Counted from the stretch's first letter, positions 28,150 to 38,155 are shown. The stretch is 64,000 bases of DNA from an uncultured Desulfobacter sp. (GCF_963666675.1 NZ_OY762929.1:1302001-1366000); one strand, 5' to 3'. Notes: a model not told the origin generated them from the sequence alone. Program-made: numbers and translations.

Positions 28150-30363
28150 ATGATAAAACATAAAATTATAGGATGGATAATCGTATTGGTGATGGCCTAT
28201 CCTGTATTGTGTATGGGCGACCAGGATGGATTTATCGGCAAAGTTGTGGCCATGCGGGGCGCGGTGGTGGCTGTGGCGGAAGACGGGCAGAAAAGGAACC
28301 TTGTGGTTAATGCACAGGTGTTTGTCCGGGATGTTATTGAAACGGGCACCGGACGCGTTCAGCTCATGTTCAAGGATAATACCTTGATCACCCTGGGCCG
28401 TAATACAAAAATGGCGCTAACAGCCTATGCATGGGATCCGGAAAATAAGAAGGCAGAGATGCAGACCCAGATCCGGGAAGGCAGTTTCAGGATTATGGGG
28501 GGGGCGATCACCCGGATGGCACCTGAAAAATTCAAAACAACATCCGTGTCCGGGACAATCGGCATCCGTGGCTCCATGTATGCCGGAAATCTCCGGGGTA
28601 CCCGATTGACGGTTATGTTCCACGGCGGCAAAGGTATTTACGTCCAGAATCGGGCCGGCCGGGTCAATATTCGCCGGCCGGGATTTGCCACCTTGGTGGA
28701 GCATGCGGATAAAGCCCCGGCAACGCCCACAAGAATGTCAACTTCCGATTTGATGGAACTTGAAACCCTGTTGTCGTCGGATCAGGCTGGGCAGGAGGCA
28801 CAAGATGAACAGTCCGAGGACGGCACCGGCGTGGCTGAAAATTCCCAGACCCAGTCAACGGATGGGACCCAGGAAACAACAGACACATCGGAACCAGGCT
28901 CAGATACTGCGGCATTGGACGGTGAGGCCTCTTCAACCCTGGCCGACGATTCAGATCCCTTGGACACGGCGTTTGACTCGGATACAGGTTCAGACATCGC
29001 ATCGGTGATCGCTGATACGACAACAGACACCGGCCAGGCATCTCTCGAAGAAGACGCCCAGACCTCGGTGGGAAACCCGGATGTTTATGCCCATCTTAAC
29101 GAACTTGGGTTTACAGGAAATCCATCCACAAGTGTACCCGCAACAGGGCTGTGGAAATACACCGGCACCATGAAGAGTATGCTGGATTCAAAGGACACCG
29201 ATGATGACATGACCTTTGTTGTGAACTGGGACAACCGGCGCATCATGGTTTTTGAGGCGTTTAATGCCGGTTCATCCAACCAGGGCATCGGGTTCGGTTT
29301 TGGTGAGGTGGCAAGTTCCGGAGAAATTTATAATGTGGTGGTGTTGGGGTCGGATGCTTTTTCAGACGGCCCTGTTTTTGCCCTGGACGGCACGCAAACA
29401 TTCGGCTGGTTTTACGGATCTTCCCAGGAAGCTGTGGGCCTTGCCATGGAAGGGGAGGATGTGAATATCCAGAATCAGACCGACAGATCTCCCTGGTCCG
29501 ACACATTGGCCGGTACGCTTTCAGGTAAGACCGAAAATACATTTTCCGGGACAGCAACCTGGTCCGGCTTTTTTACGGGGGTTGGGGAGGATATGAGTGA
29601 CCCTACAACTGACCGTCATGTGTTTTTAAATGATGACCAAGACGAGTTTTCCTTTGCCATCGACAAGGACAGCGGCACCTTCCAGGGTGCCATGTCCGGA
29701 GACGATATAAACATGTCAACCCAGATGAATAACATCGTCATTGGCGGGAATACTTCCAATTCAGCGTATTTAACCGACAGCATATTGGCCTCGACCCTGA
29801 CCGGTACCAATGTTATTTCCAACGGCAGCAGCGCGGCCTCTTTAAAGTCCTATGGTAACTATATGGTTACGGCCAGAGAACCCCAGCTCTCTTCGTATAC
29901 CACATGGGGGTACTGGGAAGCCGCCTATGTTGATCCTGTTACATCTAATGATTATCACATTCACATTCCGGGTTCTTTCTGGATTGCCGGTGCGGCCACG
30001 CCTTCCAGTGTGGTGGATGGTTTGATAGCGACTAACTTCATGGCCACTTACACAGGAAAGGCCCAGGGGGTAATGTTCTCCGACACCACGAGCCTTACTC
30101 GACTGACAGGTGGAACAAGCAGTTTGACCCTTGACTTTGGCGCCTCAACATCATACGGAAAAATCGAGTTCGATGGCGGTATTTACCTTAATCTTGAAAT
30201 AAATTCACTCACGAATACAGGCTTTTACGGCCACATTATCGGGGCTAGTCCAAGCCAGGTGTCAGGGGCCTTTTACGGTTCCAACGCACAAGGCGTTGGG
30301 GGGAATTTTTCAGGGAAAACCAGCGATACCCATTACCTTGGCATTTTTGCCGGGGACCGGTAA
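28150..30363 (+). CDS. FecR-domain protein with TbpB-like C-terminal barrel
   Basis: A signal sequence (1-24) precedes a FecR domain (about 28-185; VSGTIGIRGSMYAG is typical). A Ser/Thr/Asp-rich linker (about 215-315) and a long beta-rich region (320-737) follow. The end, with GAFYGSNAQGVGGNFSG and GIFAGDR, closely resembles the final strands of transferrin-binding-protein-B-like barrels, which are cargo of Slam translocons. The gene follows the Slam-like gene by 12 bp and precedes the cyclase by 18 bp. It may be a surface or periplasmic ligand sensor. No classical lipobox is seen (cysteine in PVLCM). Confidence 0.75.
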   Translation: MIKHKIIGWIIVLVMAYPVLCMGDQDGFIGKVVAMRGAVVAVAEDGQKRNLVVNAQVFVRDVIETGTGRVQLMFKDNTLITLGRNTKMALTAYAWDPENKKAEMQTQIREGSFRIMGGAITRMAPEKFKTTSVSGTIGIRGSMYAGNLRGTRLTVMFHGGKGIYVQNRAGRVNIRRPGFATLVEHADKAPATPTRMSTSDLMELETLLSSDQAGQEAQDEQSEDGTGVAENSQTQSTDGTQETTDTSEPGSDTAALDGEASSTLADDSDPLDTAFDSDTGSDIASVIADTTTDTGQASLEEDAQTSVGNPDVYAHLNELGFTGNPSTSVPATGLWKYTGTMKSMLDSKDTDDDMTFVVNWDNRRIMVFEAFNAGSSNQGIGFGFGEVASSGEIYNVVVLGSDAFSDGPVFALDGTQTFGWFYGSSQEAVGLAMEGEDVNIQNQTDRSPWSDTLAGTLSGKTENTFSGTATWSGFFTGVGEDMSDPTTDRHVFLNDDQDEFSFAIDKDSGTFQGAMSGDDINMSTQMNNIVIGGNTSNSAYLTDSILASTLTGTNVISNGSSAASLKSYGNYMVTAREPQLSSYTTWGYWEAAYVDPVTSNDYHIHIPGSFWIAGAATPSSVVDGLIATNFMATYTGKAQGVMFSDTTSLTRLTGGTSSLTLDFGASTSYGKIEFDGGIYLNLEINSLTNTGFYGHIIGASPSQVSGAFYGSNAQGVGGNFSGKTSDTHYLGIFAGDR

Positions 30364-30381
30364 GATTCTTTTCTACCTGTT

Positions 30382-32643
30382 ATGTTAAAACGTCCTATTG
30401 TTTCCTGGCCCGCTTTTTTCCTCGGATGCAGTCTGGTCGCTGCAACCTGCGCAATACTTTACACGTACGGCACCCAAAAGCCCTCGTTGATCGCAGCCAT
30501 TGACAACCGGACCATGGATATCATGTTCCGGATCAGAGGCGAACGTCCGGACTCCGGCGAGGTCGTCATTGTGGACATTGATGAAAAAAGTCTTTCCCAA
30601 CTGGGACAATGGCCCTGGTCCCGGGATATCATGGCCCGGATTACCGACAATTTGATCCAAAGCGGTGTGCGTGCCGTCGGGTTTGATATTTTGTTTGCCG
30701 AACAGGACCGTACCTCGCCTGCCTATTTTTTTTCCCATCTGGATAAAAAAAATGCCCTGAAAATTCCCAAGTCCCTTCTGCAGATATTGGGCAATGATCC
30801 AGATCTGAATTATGACCAGGTGTTTGCCAAGGCGCTCTCCCAAGGCCCCACGATCCTGGGGTATGGGTTTCAATTTGTGGATGACGGTTTGAAAAGCAAG
30901 GATGATCAGCCCTTTCCCTCGGGCATCATCCGCCTGGATCCCCCGACGCTGCAATTTGACCGGATCTCCTTGATCCCGGCCGTCAGAGCCGTGCTCAACC
31001 ATCCTTCCGTGGCAGCAGCGCAAAGCGAAGGGTTTTTCAATATGGTCACAGATGATTCCGGCATCGCCCGCCAGGTACCCCTGGTTATGATTATGGACAA
31101 TATTCCCTATCCATCCCTGGCATGGGAAGTGTTCCGGGTGGGCATGGACATTTCTGAAATGACCATTCATGCATCAAGCCGGATTAACGCCCCCCTGCGG
31201 CCCGTGCTTGGTCTGACCTTGGGTGATACGTTTATCCCCACGGATAGCTTCGGGCAAATTTTTGTCAACTATCGGGGCCCGGCCAAAACATTTGAGTATA
31301 TCAGTGCAGCAGATGTGCTGGAAAAAAAGAGATTGCCCGGGCTTAAAAATAAATTTGTCCTGATTGGGGCCTCGGCCACAGGGCTCTTGGATCTCAAGGC
31401 CACCCCGTTCGGATCTGCTATTCCCGGGGTCGAGGTGAATGCTTCCATCTTGGATAATCTGATCCTATCCGATCCCTTTACCTATGACCGGATGACGGAG
31501 ATCGGGCTCAATTATACCCTGGTTGTTTCAATCGGCCTGGCCGTAACCCTGGTGTTGTGCATCCTGGGGCCTGTGGCGGGCAGTATTGTGACAGCAATCC
31601 TTTTAATTTGTACGATGTTGGGAAATTATTTCTATTTTTTCTTGAATCATCAACATGTGGGTATCAGCCTGCCGCTGATCTCGTCCACAGTCATATTGCT
31701 CGTCATGAGTATTTTTAGGGCATTCAGGGAGGGAAAATCCAAACGTTTTATCCAGGGTGCCTTTTCCCGGTATGTGGCCCCGGATGTGGTGAATCATCTG
31801 ATCAAAACCCCCAAAGCCCTTTCTCTCAGCGGCCAGGAAAAAATATTAACGGTGATGTTCTTAGATATCAGAGGGTTTACAACGCTTTCAGAAACAATGA
31901 CCCCCCAGCAGTTAGGCCGTTTCATGAATGAGTTTCTCACAGCCATGAGTGAAAAAATTATGGAAAACGGCGGCACGGTGGACAAGTTCATTGGTGATGC
32001 CGTTATGGCCTTTTGGGGGGCGCCAAAACCTGATCCCGATCATGCTGAACATGCCGTTCAGACAGCGCTTGAATTTAAAGGTGTTCTGGAAAATTTAGCT
32101 CTGACATGGCAGGAAAAGGGGATTTCGGGCATATCCATTGGGGTGGGTATAAACACAGGGGCTGTCAGTGTCGGTAATTTCGGCAGCCTGCAGCGCTTTG
32201 ACTATACGGTCATGGGGGACAATGTAAACCTGGCCTCCCGTCTGGAAGGGGCAAATAAAAATTACGGCACAACCATTTTGATTTCCAAGGCAACCCGGGA
32301 TTTGGTCAAAGATAAATATTTCTGCCGGTTTGTTGATAAAGTACAAGTGAAGGGCAGGCAGCAGCCCGAAGATCTGTATGAACCCGTGTGCAAAGGCATG
32401 CCGTCCCAAGAATTTATAAATGAGATCCAGCTCTTTGGGCAGGGCGTTGAGGCCTTTCAGCAAGGGGATTTTCAAAGGGCAAAAACAATCTTTTCACAAT
32501 TGGACCAGGCCAATCCCTGCCGGCTTTATCTCTCTTATCTGGATCGTATCGACGGTTATCTGAAAAATTCTGTTCCGGCTGACTGGGACGGGGCTGAACG
32601 CCGGGAACGGTTGCCGGTGGTGAACCGGCTCACGAGCAAATAG
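30382..32643 (+). CDS. CHASE2-domain adenylate/guanylate cyclase
   Basis: This 753-residue membrane cyclase has an N-terminal membrane segment (about 8-28), a periplasmic CHASE2 sensor (about 35-370), three membrane segments (about 375-445) and a class III cyclase domain (about 480-650). Metal-binding aspartates are in FLDIRGF and GDAVMAFWG, with a lysine in VDKFIGD suited to purine recognition. A short helical tail follows. It completes the TPR-barrel/FecR/cyclase cluster. CHASE2 cyclases are often adjacent to FecR-domain genes, which suggests that the extracytoplasmic protein feeds the sensor. Confidence 0.9.
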   Translation: MLKRPIVSWPAFFLGCSLVAATCAILYTYGTQKPSLIAAIDNRTMDIMFRIRGERPDSGEVVIVDIDEKSLSQLGQWPWSRDIMARITDNLIQSGVRAVGFDILFAEQDRTSPAYFFSHLDKKNALKIPKSLLQILGNDPDLNYDQVFAKALSQGPTILGYGFQFVDDGLKSKDDQPFPSGIIRLDPPTLQFDRISLIPAVRAVLNHPSVAAAQSEGFFNMVTDDSGIARQVPLVMIMDNIPYPSLAWEVFRVGMDISEMTIHASSRINAPLRPVLGLTLGDTFIPTDSFGQIFVNYRGPAKTFEYISAADVLEKKRLPGLKNKFVLIGASATGLLDLKATPFGSAIPGVEVNASILDNLILSDPFTYDRMTEIGLNYTLVVSIGLAVTLVLCILGPVAGSIVTAILLICTMLGNYFYFFLNHQHVGISLPLISSTVILLVMSIFRAFREGKSKRFIQGAFSRYVAPDVVNHLIKTPKALSLSGQEKILTVMFLDIRGFTTLSETMTPQQLGRFMNEFLTAMSEKIMENGGTVDKFIGDAVMAFWGAPKPDPDHAEHAVQTALEFKGVLENLALTWQEKGISGISIGVGINTGAVSVGNFGSLQRFDYTVMGDNVNLASRLEGANKNYGTTILISKATRDLVKDKYFCRFVDKVQVKGRQQPEDLYEPVCKGMPSQEFINEIQLFGQGVEAFQQGDFQRAKTIFSQLDQANPCRLYLSYLDRIDGYLKNSVPADWDGAERRERLPVVNRLTSK

Positions 32644-32644
32644 A

Positions 32645-33694
32645 TCAGTTTTTATCTCTTTTCATTTTTTCCAGCGCGGTTTTAAATTTTTCACACGGGT
32701 CTTCATAGGAGACCCGCTGGGTGAACCAAAGGAAGTCCGCAGGGGGAACCGGCTCAAATCCTTCAAGGGACAAAGGCGTTAAATACTCTGCCAGGCCCAC
32801 AGGTTCCCTTTCAATTTCTGCGATGGCAAGGTTGGTTTGGGTAATATTGGGTTTCAGGTGATGTACCCGATCCAGGACACCTAAACCATATTCCGTATGT
32901 CCGCCCCCAATGATGATCACAACAGGCCCGGTCTGTCGTCCTTTCGTGTCGCGGTCTTTTGTCTGTACGGCCTTGAACAGTTCAACCACGGACAGGGCCA
33001 TGCGGTCGTTGCGTGCAACCCATGTATCATACAAACGTTCGGTCATCCGGCCATGATCCATGCCGCAATGAACCGATACAAAAATCGATTTCATGTACGA
33101 TTCATAGGCTCTATTTGAAAGCTTTGTGGAAAACAGCTGCTGCAATTCAAGGGAGGACAGACCGTCGAGCCCTTTGCGGGTAATCCGGCGCTTTTGGGTA
33201 GCGGACAGATCAAGGCCGGCAACAGGCAAGTCGTTTTCCACCCCAAGCCTTATCAGATGCCAGTAATAGCCCCACATGGCGTCCGGTTGGCTGTCCCAGC
33301 CCAATTTTTTTCTGACGCGTTGCTCAACGGCTTTTTCCATCTTGGGTGAATGCGCTTTTTTTTCGGCATCCACCAGGTTGAGGAGCAAAGGGGTGTCCTG
33401 GTATGAAAAAAATTCAAAGCCAAGAATCGGTGCACGCCCCCGGTCAATGAGGGCCTGGATAACCCGGTGCTGGATGGCATGGTGCATGGGGTTGTCGTGC
33501 TTTTCCGACAGATAAACGACGTCGCTGCGGATGAGCGTCTCCATCAGTTCGTCAAAGCGGACGGGTTCCCCTGTGTCGGCTTTGACGACGCTTCCAATTA
33601 GCGGATCATCACGCATGATAACCTTGGATGTTGTGGCGCAGCCGCATAAAAAGCAAAGTATGCACCCCAATGAAAAATAAATCAGGCGTTGCAT
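32645..33694 (-). CDS. ChaN-family (DUF399) lipoprotein
   Basis: The lipobox LCGC places the lipidated cysteine at residue 19. The rest is a ChaN/EreA-like fold, with SEKHDNPMHH near residue 65 and GGGHTEYGLGV near residue 265. Campylobacter ChaN binds stacked haems and is linked to iron uptake; other members are untested. It is convergent with the cyclase gene, with only one base between them, and its start overlaps the stop of the AIM24-family gene (TAATG). Confidence 0.82.
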   Translation of the reverse strand: MQRLIYFSLGCILCFLCGCATTSKVIMRDDPLIGSVVKADTGEPVRFDELMETLIRSDVVYLSEKHDNPMHHAIQHRVIQALIDRGRAPILGFEFFSYQDTPLLLNLVDAEKKAHSPKMEKAVEQRVRKKLGWDSQPDAMWGYYWHLIRLGVENDLPVAGLDLSATQKRRITRKGLDGLSSLELQQLFSTKLSNRAYESYMKSIFVSVHCGMDHGRMTERLYDTWVARNDRMALSVVELFKAVQTKDRDTKGRQTGPVVIIIGGGHTEYGLGVLDRVHHLKPNITQTNLAIAEIEREPVGLAEYLTPLSLEGFEPVPPADFLWFTQRVSYEDPCEKFKTALEKMKRDKN

Positions 33695-34482
33695 TAATCC
33701 CCATCCAGCAGGCGTCCAAGTCCACCTAACACAGACCCTTCCCCTTTTTCAGATCCCCCGGCACTCGGCGCATGGCTGATGATGCGGTCTGCCAGGCGGG
33801 AGAAAGGCAGGCTTTGCAGATAAACGCTGCCATAGCCTTCCAGTGTGGCCAGAAACAATCCTTCACCCCCGAAGAACATGGATTTAAGGCCGCCGGCCCG
33901 TTGAATGTCATATTGAATGCCCTGGGAAAATGCCACAATACAGCCAGTATCCACCATCAGCTTTTCGCCGTTCAGCTCTTTTTTAACGATGGTGCCCCCG
34001 GCGTGAACAAACGCCATGCCGTCACCTTCCAGCCGCTGGAGAATAAACCCTTCGCCACCGAAAAAACCGGCCCCAAGTTTCTGGTTAAAGGTAATGGATA
34101 TTTTTGTGCCGAGGGCTGAGCACAAGAATGCATCTTTCTGGCAGATGAGTTGGCCACCGACGGCAGCCATGTCAACGGGGATAATTTTTCCGGGGTAGGG
34201 CGCGGAAAAGGCCACTCTTCTTTTGTCGGGTGCCTGGTTGGTAAAGTGGGTGATAAAGAGGCTTTCGCCGGTGAGCGCCCGCTTGCCCGCGCTGAATAGT
34301 TTGCCCATGAGCCCTTTGTCTGCTTCGGAACCGTCCCCCATTTTTGCTTCAAATGAGATCCCCTGTTCCATCCAGTTCATGGCCCCTGCCTCGGCGATGA
34401 CGGTTTCGCCTGGATCCAGCTCCACCTCAACGACCTGCATGTCATCCCCAAAAATTTCATAATCCACTTCATGGCATTGCAT
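33694..34482 (-). CDS. AIM24/TIGR00266 family protein
   Basis: This 262-residue protein of the TIGR00266/AIM24 beta-sandwich family contains VEVELDPGETVIAEAGAMNWM at the N-terminus (about 16-36) and a Gly-rich GGEGLFLATLEGYG in the last third. The family is widespread and of unclear role, with some members linked to stress or membrane organisation. A GGAGAAA site precedes the ATG. It is the first gene of a two-gene leftward unit with the ChaN-like gene. Confidence 0.85.
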   Translation of the reverse strand: MQCHEVDYEIFGDDMQVVEVELDPGETVIAEAGAMNWMEQGISFEAKMGDGSEADKGLMGKLFSAGKRALTGESLFITHFTNQAPDKRRVAFSAPYPGKIIPVDMAAVGGQLICQKDAFLCSALGTKISITFNQKLGAGFFGGEGFILQRLEGDGMAFVHAGGTIVKKELNGEKLMVDTGCIVAFSQGIQYDIQRAGGLKSMFFGGEGLFLATLEGYGSVYLQSLPFSRLADRIISHAPSAGGSEKGEGSVLGGLGRLLDGD

Positions 34483-34843
34483 GGTTTTCTCCTTTAGTAT
34501 CTTATAATGAAAGATCCCCTTTTAGGGGCGGACAGATAAAGTTTTTTTTGATATAGGATGTAGTATATCAAATTTTTCATCTGTTTTTCCATTAAAAAGT
34601 CATCTCACGAAGGTGGAAAGGGGGGAGTAACCGTGATGCGGTCCCGGCGCAGTGGGCTGTTTTAATACGGGCGCTCGATAATTTGCTCAAATTAAAAGAT
34701 TGGCTAATGGGTTTTCAATTTGGAAGAAAAGGGCCGAAAGGATGAACTCTTGCGTCAAAAACATTTAATTTGTGATTGTGTCGAAAAATCAAAAAAAAGA
34801 GGGGTTGAAACCGGATGGTCAACCCCTCTGGAACGCTTGGTGG
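34483..34843. other. Intergenic gap with no gene seen
   Basis: AT-rich DNA upstream of the AIM24-family gene presumably contains its promoter. A short GGGGTTGA...TCAACCCC hairpin at about 34,801-34,826 lies just beyond the 3' end of the leftward tRNA-Ser and has a run of A on its left, so it reads as the tRNA terminator on the minus strand. Confidence 0.5.
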
Positions 34844-34935
34844 TGGCGGAGAAGGAGAGATTCGAACTCTCGGTACCAGTTTCCCAGTACAACCGCTTAG
34901 CAGGCGGTCCATTTCAGCCACTCATGCACTTCTCC
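34844..34935 (-). tRNA. tRNA-Ser(GCT)
   Basis: A class II tRNA with CCA encoded. The acceptor stem is GGAGAAG/CTTCTCC, the anticodon loop CTGCTAA gives anticodon GCT (reads AGC/AGU), the variable arm is long as expected for serine, and the T-loop is GTTCGAATC. Confidence 0.95.
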
Positions 34936-34947
34936 GCAAGTCGTTTT

Positions 34948-35035
34948 TGGCGGAGGAGGTAGGATTCGAACCCACGAGGCTTTGACACCTAACGGTTTTC
35001 AAGACCGCCGCCTTCAGCCGCTCGGCCACTCCTCC
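34948..35035 (-). tRNA. tRNA-Ser(TGA)
   Basis: A second class II serine tRNA sits 12 bp upstream of the first on the same strand. The acceptor stem is GGAGGAG/CTCCTCC, the anticodon loop CTTGAAA gives TGA (reads UCN), the long variable arm contains GGTGTC, and CCA is encoded. The two probably share one transcript. Confidence 0.95.
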
Positions 35036-35186
35036 AAATTCAACCCGAGCAATATAACACCGCATTGACGGCGGGTCAATTAAAAAAATATATTTAATCC
35101 GGGGCCGGATTTAATATATTGACACGGGAATTGGTTGGGCTATATTAAGAAGTTTTGAAGTTAATGGATTATAACAGGAGAATCCA

Positions 35187-35639
35187 ATGAAACAGAAAAT
35201 CAGGTTTGAAAAAAATATAAAGGACAATATATTGACTGTCCTTGAATCTGCCGAGGTGGATCCCGGTGTGATTCTGCCTTTGCACGAAGAAGACTATGAT
35301 CTTGACGCCATCAGCGCGGCGTGCAACGAAGGGTTTGACGCCTTTCTTACCGTATTTCGCCGCCGCAGTTTCTTTCCCACCCGGGATTTATCTGAAAAAT
35401 TGTTTGCAAGCGCCATTGAATTTTTTGCCGATCCCGAAGCGGACAAATTGGTGATTGATTTTAATGATATCGACACATTGCCCGGTGAAGAAGACTTTTC
35501 CCTTGAAGATGATGATGTGGAACTGGATGAATTGCTGGATGAAGATGGGGACACCAAGGAAGATGAGATGAAAGAAATTGATTCCGAAGATGATACCCCT
35601 AAATTTACCCCCGAAGATACGTCTGAACACGAGAATTAA
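35187..35639 (+). CDS. Acidic hypothetical protein upstream of argS
   Basis: This 150-residue protein is not recognised. The first 100 residues could fold (FDAFLTVFRRRSFFPTRDLSEKLFASAIEFF), while the last 50 are almost entirely Asp, Glu and Ser and look disordered. An AGGAG site precedes the ATG, and argS starts 6 bp after the stop, so it is very likely expressed. The role is unknown. Confidence 0.7.
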   Translation: MKQKIRFEKNIKDNILTVLESAEVDPGVILPLHEEDYDLDAISAACNEGFDAFLTVFRRRSFFPTRDLSEKLFASAIEFFADPEADKLVIDFNDIDTLPGEEDFSLEDDDVELDELLDEDGDTKEDEMKEIDSEDDTPKFTPEDTSEHEN

Positions 35640-35645
35640 TCCTTT

Positions 35646-37331
35646 ATGAAAACAAAAATCAGAACCATGGTCCTGGATGCGGTCCATGCTGCCTTTGAAA
35701 AGGGGCTGCTGCCTTCGGACCAGACACCGGAATTTGAGGTGGAAACCCCTAAACATGAAGGTCAGGGTGACTTTTCAACCAATTTTGCCATGGTGTCGGC
35801 AAAATTGCAGAAAATGGCCCCGGCAAAGATTGCAAAAAGTCTTGTTGAAGCCATGTCCGATAGTGCCGACACATCCCTGGGGCCGATACTTGAAAAAATT
35901 GAGGTGGCAGGGCCCGGGTTCATCAACTTTTTTCTCACTCCCGGGGCCTGGCACCCGGTGGTGGACCAGGTGCTGAGCCGGGATGCAGACTATGGCCGTT
36001 CGGATATGGGCAAAGGGGCGCGTGTCCAGGTTGAATTCGTTTCGGCCAACCCCACAGGCCCGCTTCATGTGGGGCACGGCCGGGGAGCTGCCGTGGGCGA
36101 TGCCATGGGCAATATCCTCTCCTTTGCAGGCTTTAATGTGCAAAAGGAGTATTATATCAACGACTCCGGTCGCCAGATCCGAACCCTGGGCACATCGGTG
36201 TGGTTGCGCCTGCAGCAGATGCAGGGCACCGCGGTGGATTTTCCCGGGGATTGCTATCAAGGCGATTATATCAAAGATCTTGCCCGGGATGTGCTTGATG
36301 CCCAGGGAAATGACTTGGCCGGTGCCGATGAAAAACAGGGGATTGAGATCTGTGCACGATTTGCCGCCGGTAAAATTTTGGCCGGTATCCGGTCTGATTT
36401 AGATGATTTTGGTGTCCGGTTTGACAACTGGTTCAGCGAGCAGAGCCTCTATGATTCGGGCCGGGTTCAGACAGCCATCGAAAATTTCAAAGAAAAAGAC
36501 CTGATTTACCAAAAAGACGGGGCGCTTTGGTTTCGCACGGAAAAATTTGGGGATGAAAAGGACAGGGTGGTCGTGCGCAACAATGGACTGACGACCTATT
36601 TTGCATCGGACATCGCCTACCACGATGAAAAATACGAGCGCGGGTTTGAACGTGTCATTGATGTCTGGGGGGCGGACCACCACGGCTATATCAAGCGTAT
36701 TGATGCGGCAGTGGTGGCCACGGGACGAAAGAGCCAACAATTTGATGTGATTTTGGTTCAGCTGGTCAATCTGCTCCGGGACGGAACGCCCGTTCAAATG
36801 TCCACCCGGGCCGGAGAGTTTGTGACGCTTAAGGATATTGTGGACGAGGTGGGCAAAGATGCCGCCCGGTTTATGTTCCTGAGCCGCAGTTATGAATCGG
36901 GCCTCGAGTTTGATCTTGAACTGGCTAAAAGGAAGAGTGCCGACAATCCTGTCTATTATGTGCAGTATGTCCATGCCCGGATTACCGGCATTTTAAATAA
37001 GGCAAAGGATGAAGGCCTCATTGACCGGACGGATTTTGACGCCGGTGTTAATCTTGAAAAACTTGTGACCGAAGAAGAACTGAAGTTGATCAAGCAGGTG
37101 GCGGGTTTCCAGGAACAGGTGGAAAAAAGTGCGGCAAGCCTTCATCCCCATGTGATGTTTACCTATCTGATGACCTTGGCTGCAGCCTTTCATTCCTATT
37201 ACAATCATCACAAGGTGATCATGGACGATAAACCGCTGTCCCTGGCCAGGCTCTCTTTGGTGCTTGCGGTGAAAAAAGTGATCCGCAACGGGTTGACGCT
37301 TTTAGGGGTGTCCGCCCCTGAAAGAATGTAG
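35646..37331 (+). CDS. argS: Arginyl-tRNA synthetase
   Basis: ArgRS charges tRNA-Arg with arginine. This 561-residue class I synthetase has an N-terminal tRNA D-loop binding domain (1-115), the HIGH-like motif HVGHG (about 140), the KMSKS-equivalent MSTRAG (about 385) and the anticodon-binding DALR domain at the C-terminus. The degenerate KMSKS is normal for ArgRS, which usually needs tRNA for amino-acid activation. It is followed directly by a SPOR protein. Confidence 0.97.
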   Translation: MKTKIRTMVLDAVHAAFEKGLLPSDQTPEFEVETPKHEGQGDFSTNFAMVSAKLQKMAPAKIAKSLVEAMSDSADTSLGPILEKIEVAGPGFINFFLTPGAWHPVVDQVLSRDADYGRSDMGKGARVQVEFVSANPTGPLHVGHGRGAAVGDAMGNILSFAGFNVQKEYYINDSGRQIRTLGTSVWLRLQQMQGTAVDFPGDCYQGDYIKDLARDVLDAQGNDLAGADEKQGIEICARFAAGKILAGIRSDLDDFGVRFDNWFSEQSLYDSGRVQTAIENFKEKDLIYQKDGALWFRTEKFGDEKDRVVVRNNGLTTYFASDIAYHDEKYERGFERVIDVWGADHHGYIKRIDAAVVATGRKSQQFDVILVQLVNLLRDGTPVQMSTRAGEFVTLKDIVDEVGKDAARFMFLSRSYESGLEFDLELAKRKSADNPVYYVQYVHARITGILNKAKDEGLIDRTDFDAGVNLEKLVTEEELKLIKQVAGFQEQVEKSAASLHPHVMFTYLMTLAAAFHSYYNHHKVIMDDKPLSLARLSLVLAVKKVIRNGLTLLGVSAPERM

Positions 37332-37390
37332 GGAGAATTAAGATTCGTGGTGTCGGGACATACGGCAAGTTTTTTTTAATCGGAATCTGG

Positions 37391-38155
37391 ATGTTTGGCC
37401 TTGGGGTGTTTGTGGGCAGAAGCTCAAGTCCGGTTTTGTTTGACACCCGACCTTTCCAGGAGCGCCTTGGGCAAATGATCAGTGATTTTTCGGCCAAATT
37501 TCCGGAAAAGGGAAAAAAAGTAGACCTCAAATTTTATGATGTCCTTGATGAACCGGTCTACTATCCGGTGAAAGGAAAGGCTGGTGAGTCCGGGGAGATT
37601 ACCCCGGCACCGGAGACCGGGAGACCCGCTTTGATAAACCTGCCCCGGAATCATTCCCAGGACGAAGAGATTCCTGTCAAGCGCAGCAGGAAACTTGCCA
37701 CCTGGCATAAGGGTGGGCAGGGTTATAACGCTGAGCCGGCCCCGGCCCCGTCACCCCCAAAAAAGAGCGCGCCGGTAAAAACGGATAAAAAAGCCGATGA
37801 AACACAGACCGTGGCCCGGATTTCCCCAAAGGTTGTAAAATCAAAAAGCCGCACAGGGGAAAAAACAGATACAAGGCCCAAGGAAACCAAACCTGATACG
37901 GTCAAGGCGCCTGCATCGGCCCATGATGAATATACAATTCAGATTGCGTCATATAAAAATTTGAATGATGCCCTGGCCCAGATGGTTCGTTTAGATAAAA
38001 AGGGAATTGTCTCCTACCGGGCCAGTGTAAAGATCAACGGGAAGACCTGGTACCGGGTCAGGACGGGGGCTTTCTCCGATTACAACGCCGCAAAGGCCGG
38101 TCTTGCAAAGCTTGCCGGGGCAGGTGTCGGCGGCATGGTCGTTAAAAAGGAATAA
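37391..38155 (+). CDS. SPOR-domain protein
   Basis: An N-terminal hydrophobic stretch (GLGVFVG) is followed by a Pro/Lys/Thr-rich linker (about 75-175) and a C-terminal SPOR domain (about 180-254) with YTIQIASYKNLNDA. SPOR domains bind denuded glycan strands at division sites. The hydrophobic region appears to continue upstream of the first ATG in the same frame (FLIGIW), yet no ATG, GTG or TTG is available there. The true start is therefore uncertain and a base error in the nearby T-run is possible. Confidence 0.72.
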   Translation: MFGLGVFVGRSSSPVLFDTRPFQERLGQMISDFSAKFPEKGKKVDLKFYDVLDEPVYYPVKGKAGESGEITPAPETGRPALINLPRNHSQDEEIPVKRSRKLATWHKGGQGYNAEPAPAPSPPKKSAPVKTDKKADETQTVARISPKVVKSKSRTGEKTDTRPKETKPDTVKAPASAHDEYTIQIASYKNLNDALAQMVRLDKKGIVSYRASVKINGKTWYRVRTGAFSDYNAAKAGLAKLAGAGVGGMVVKKE

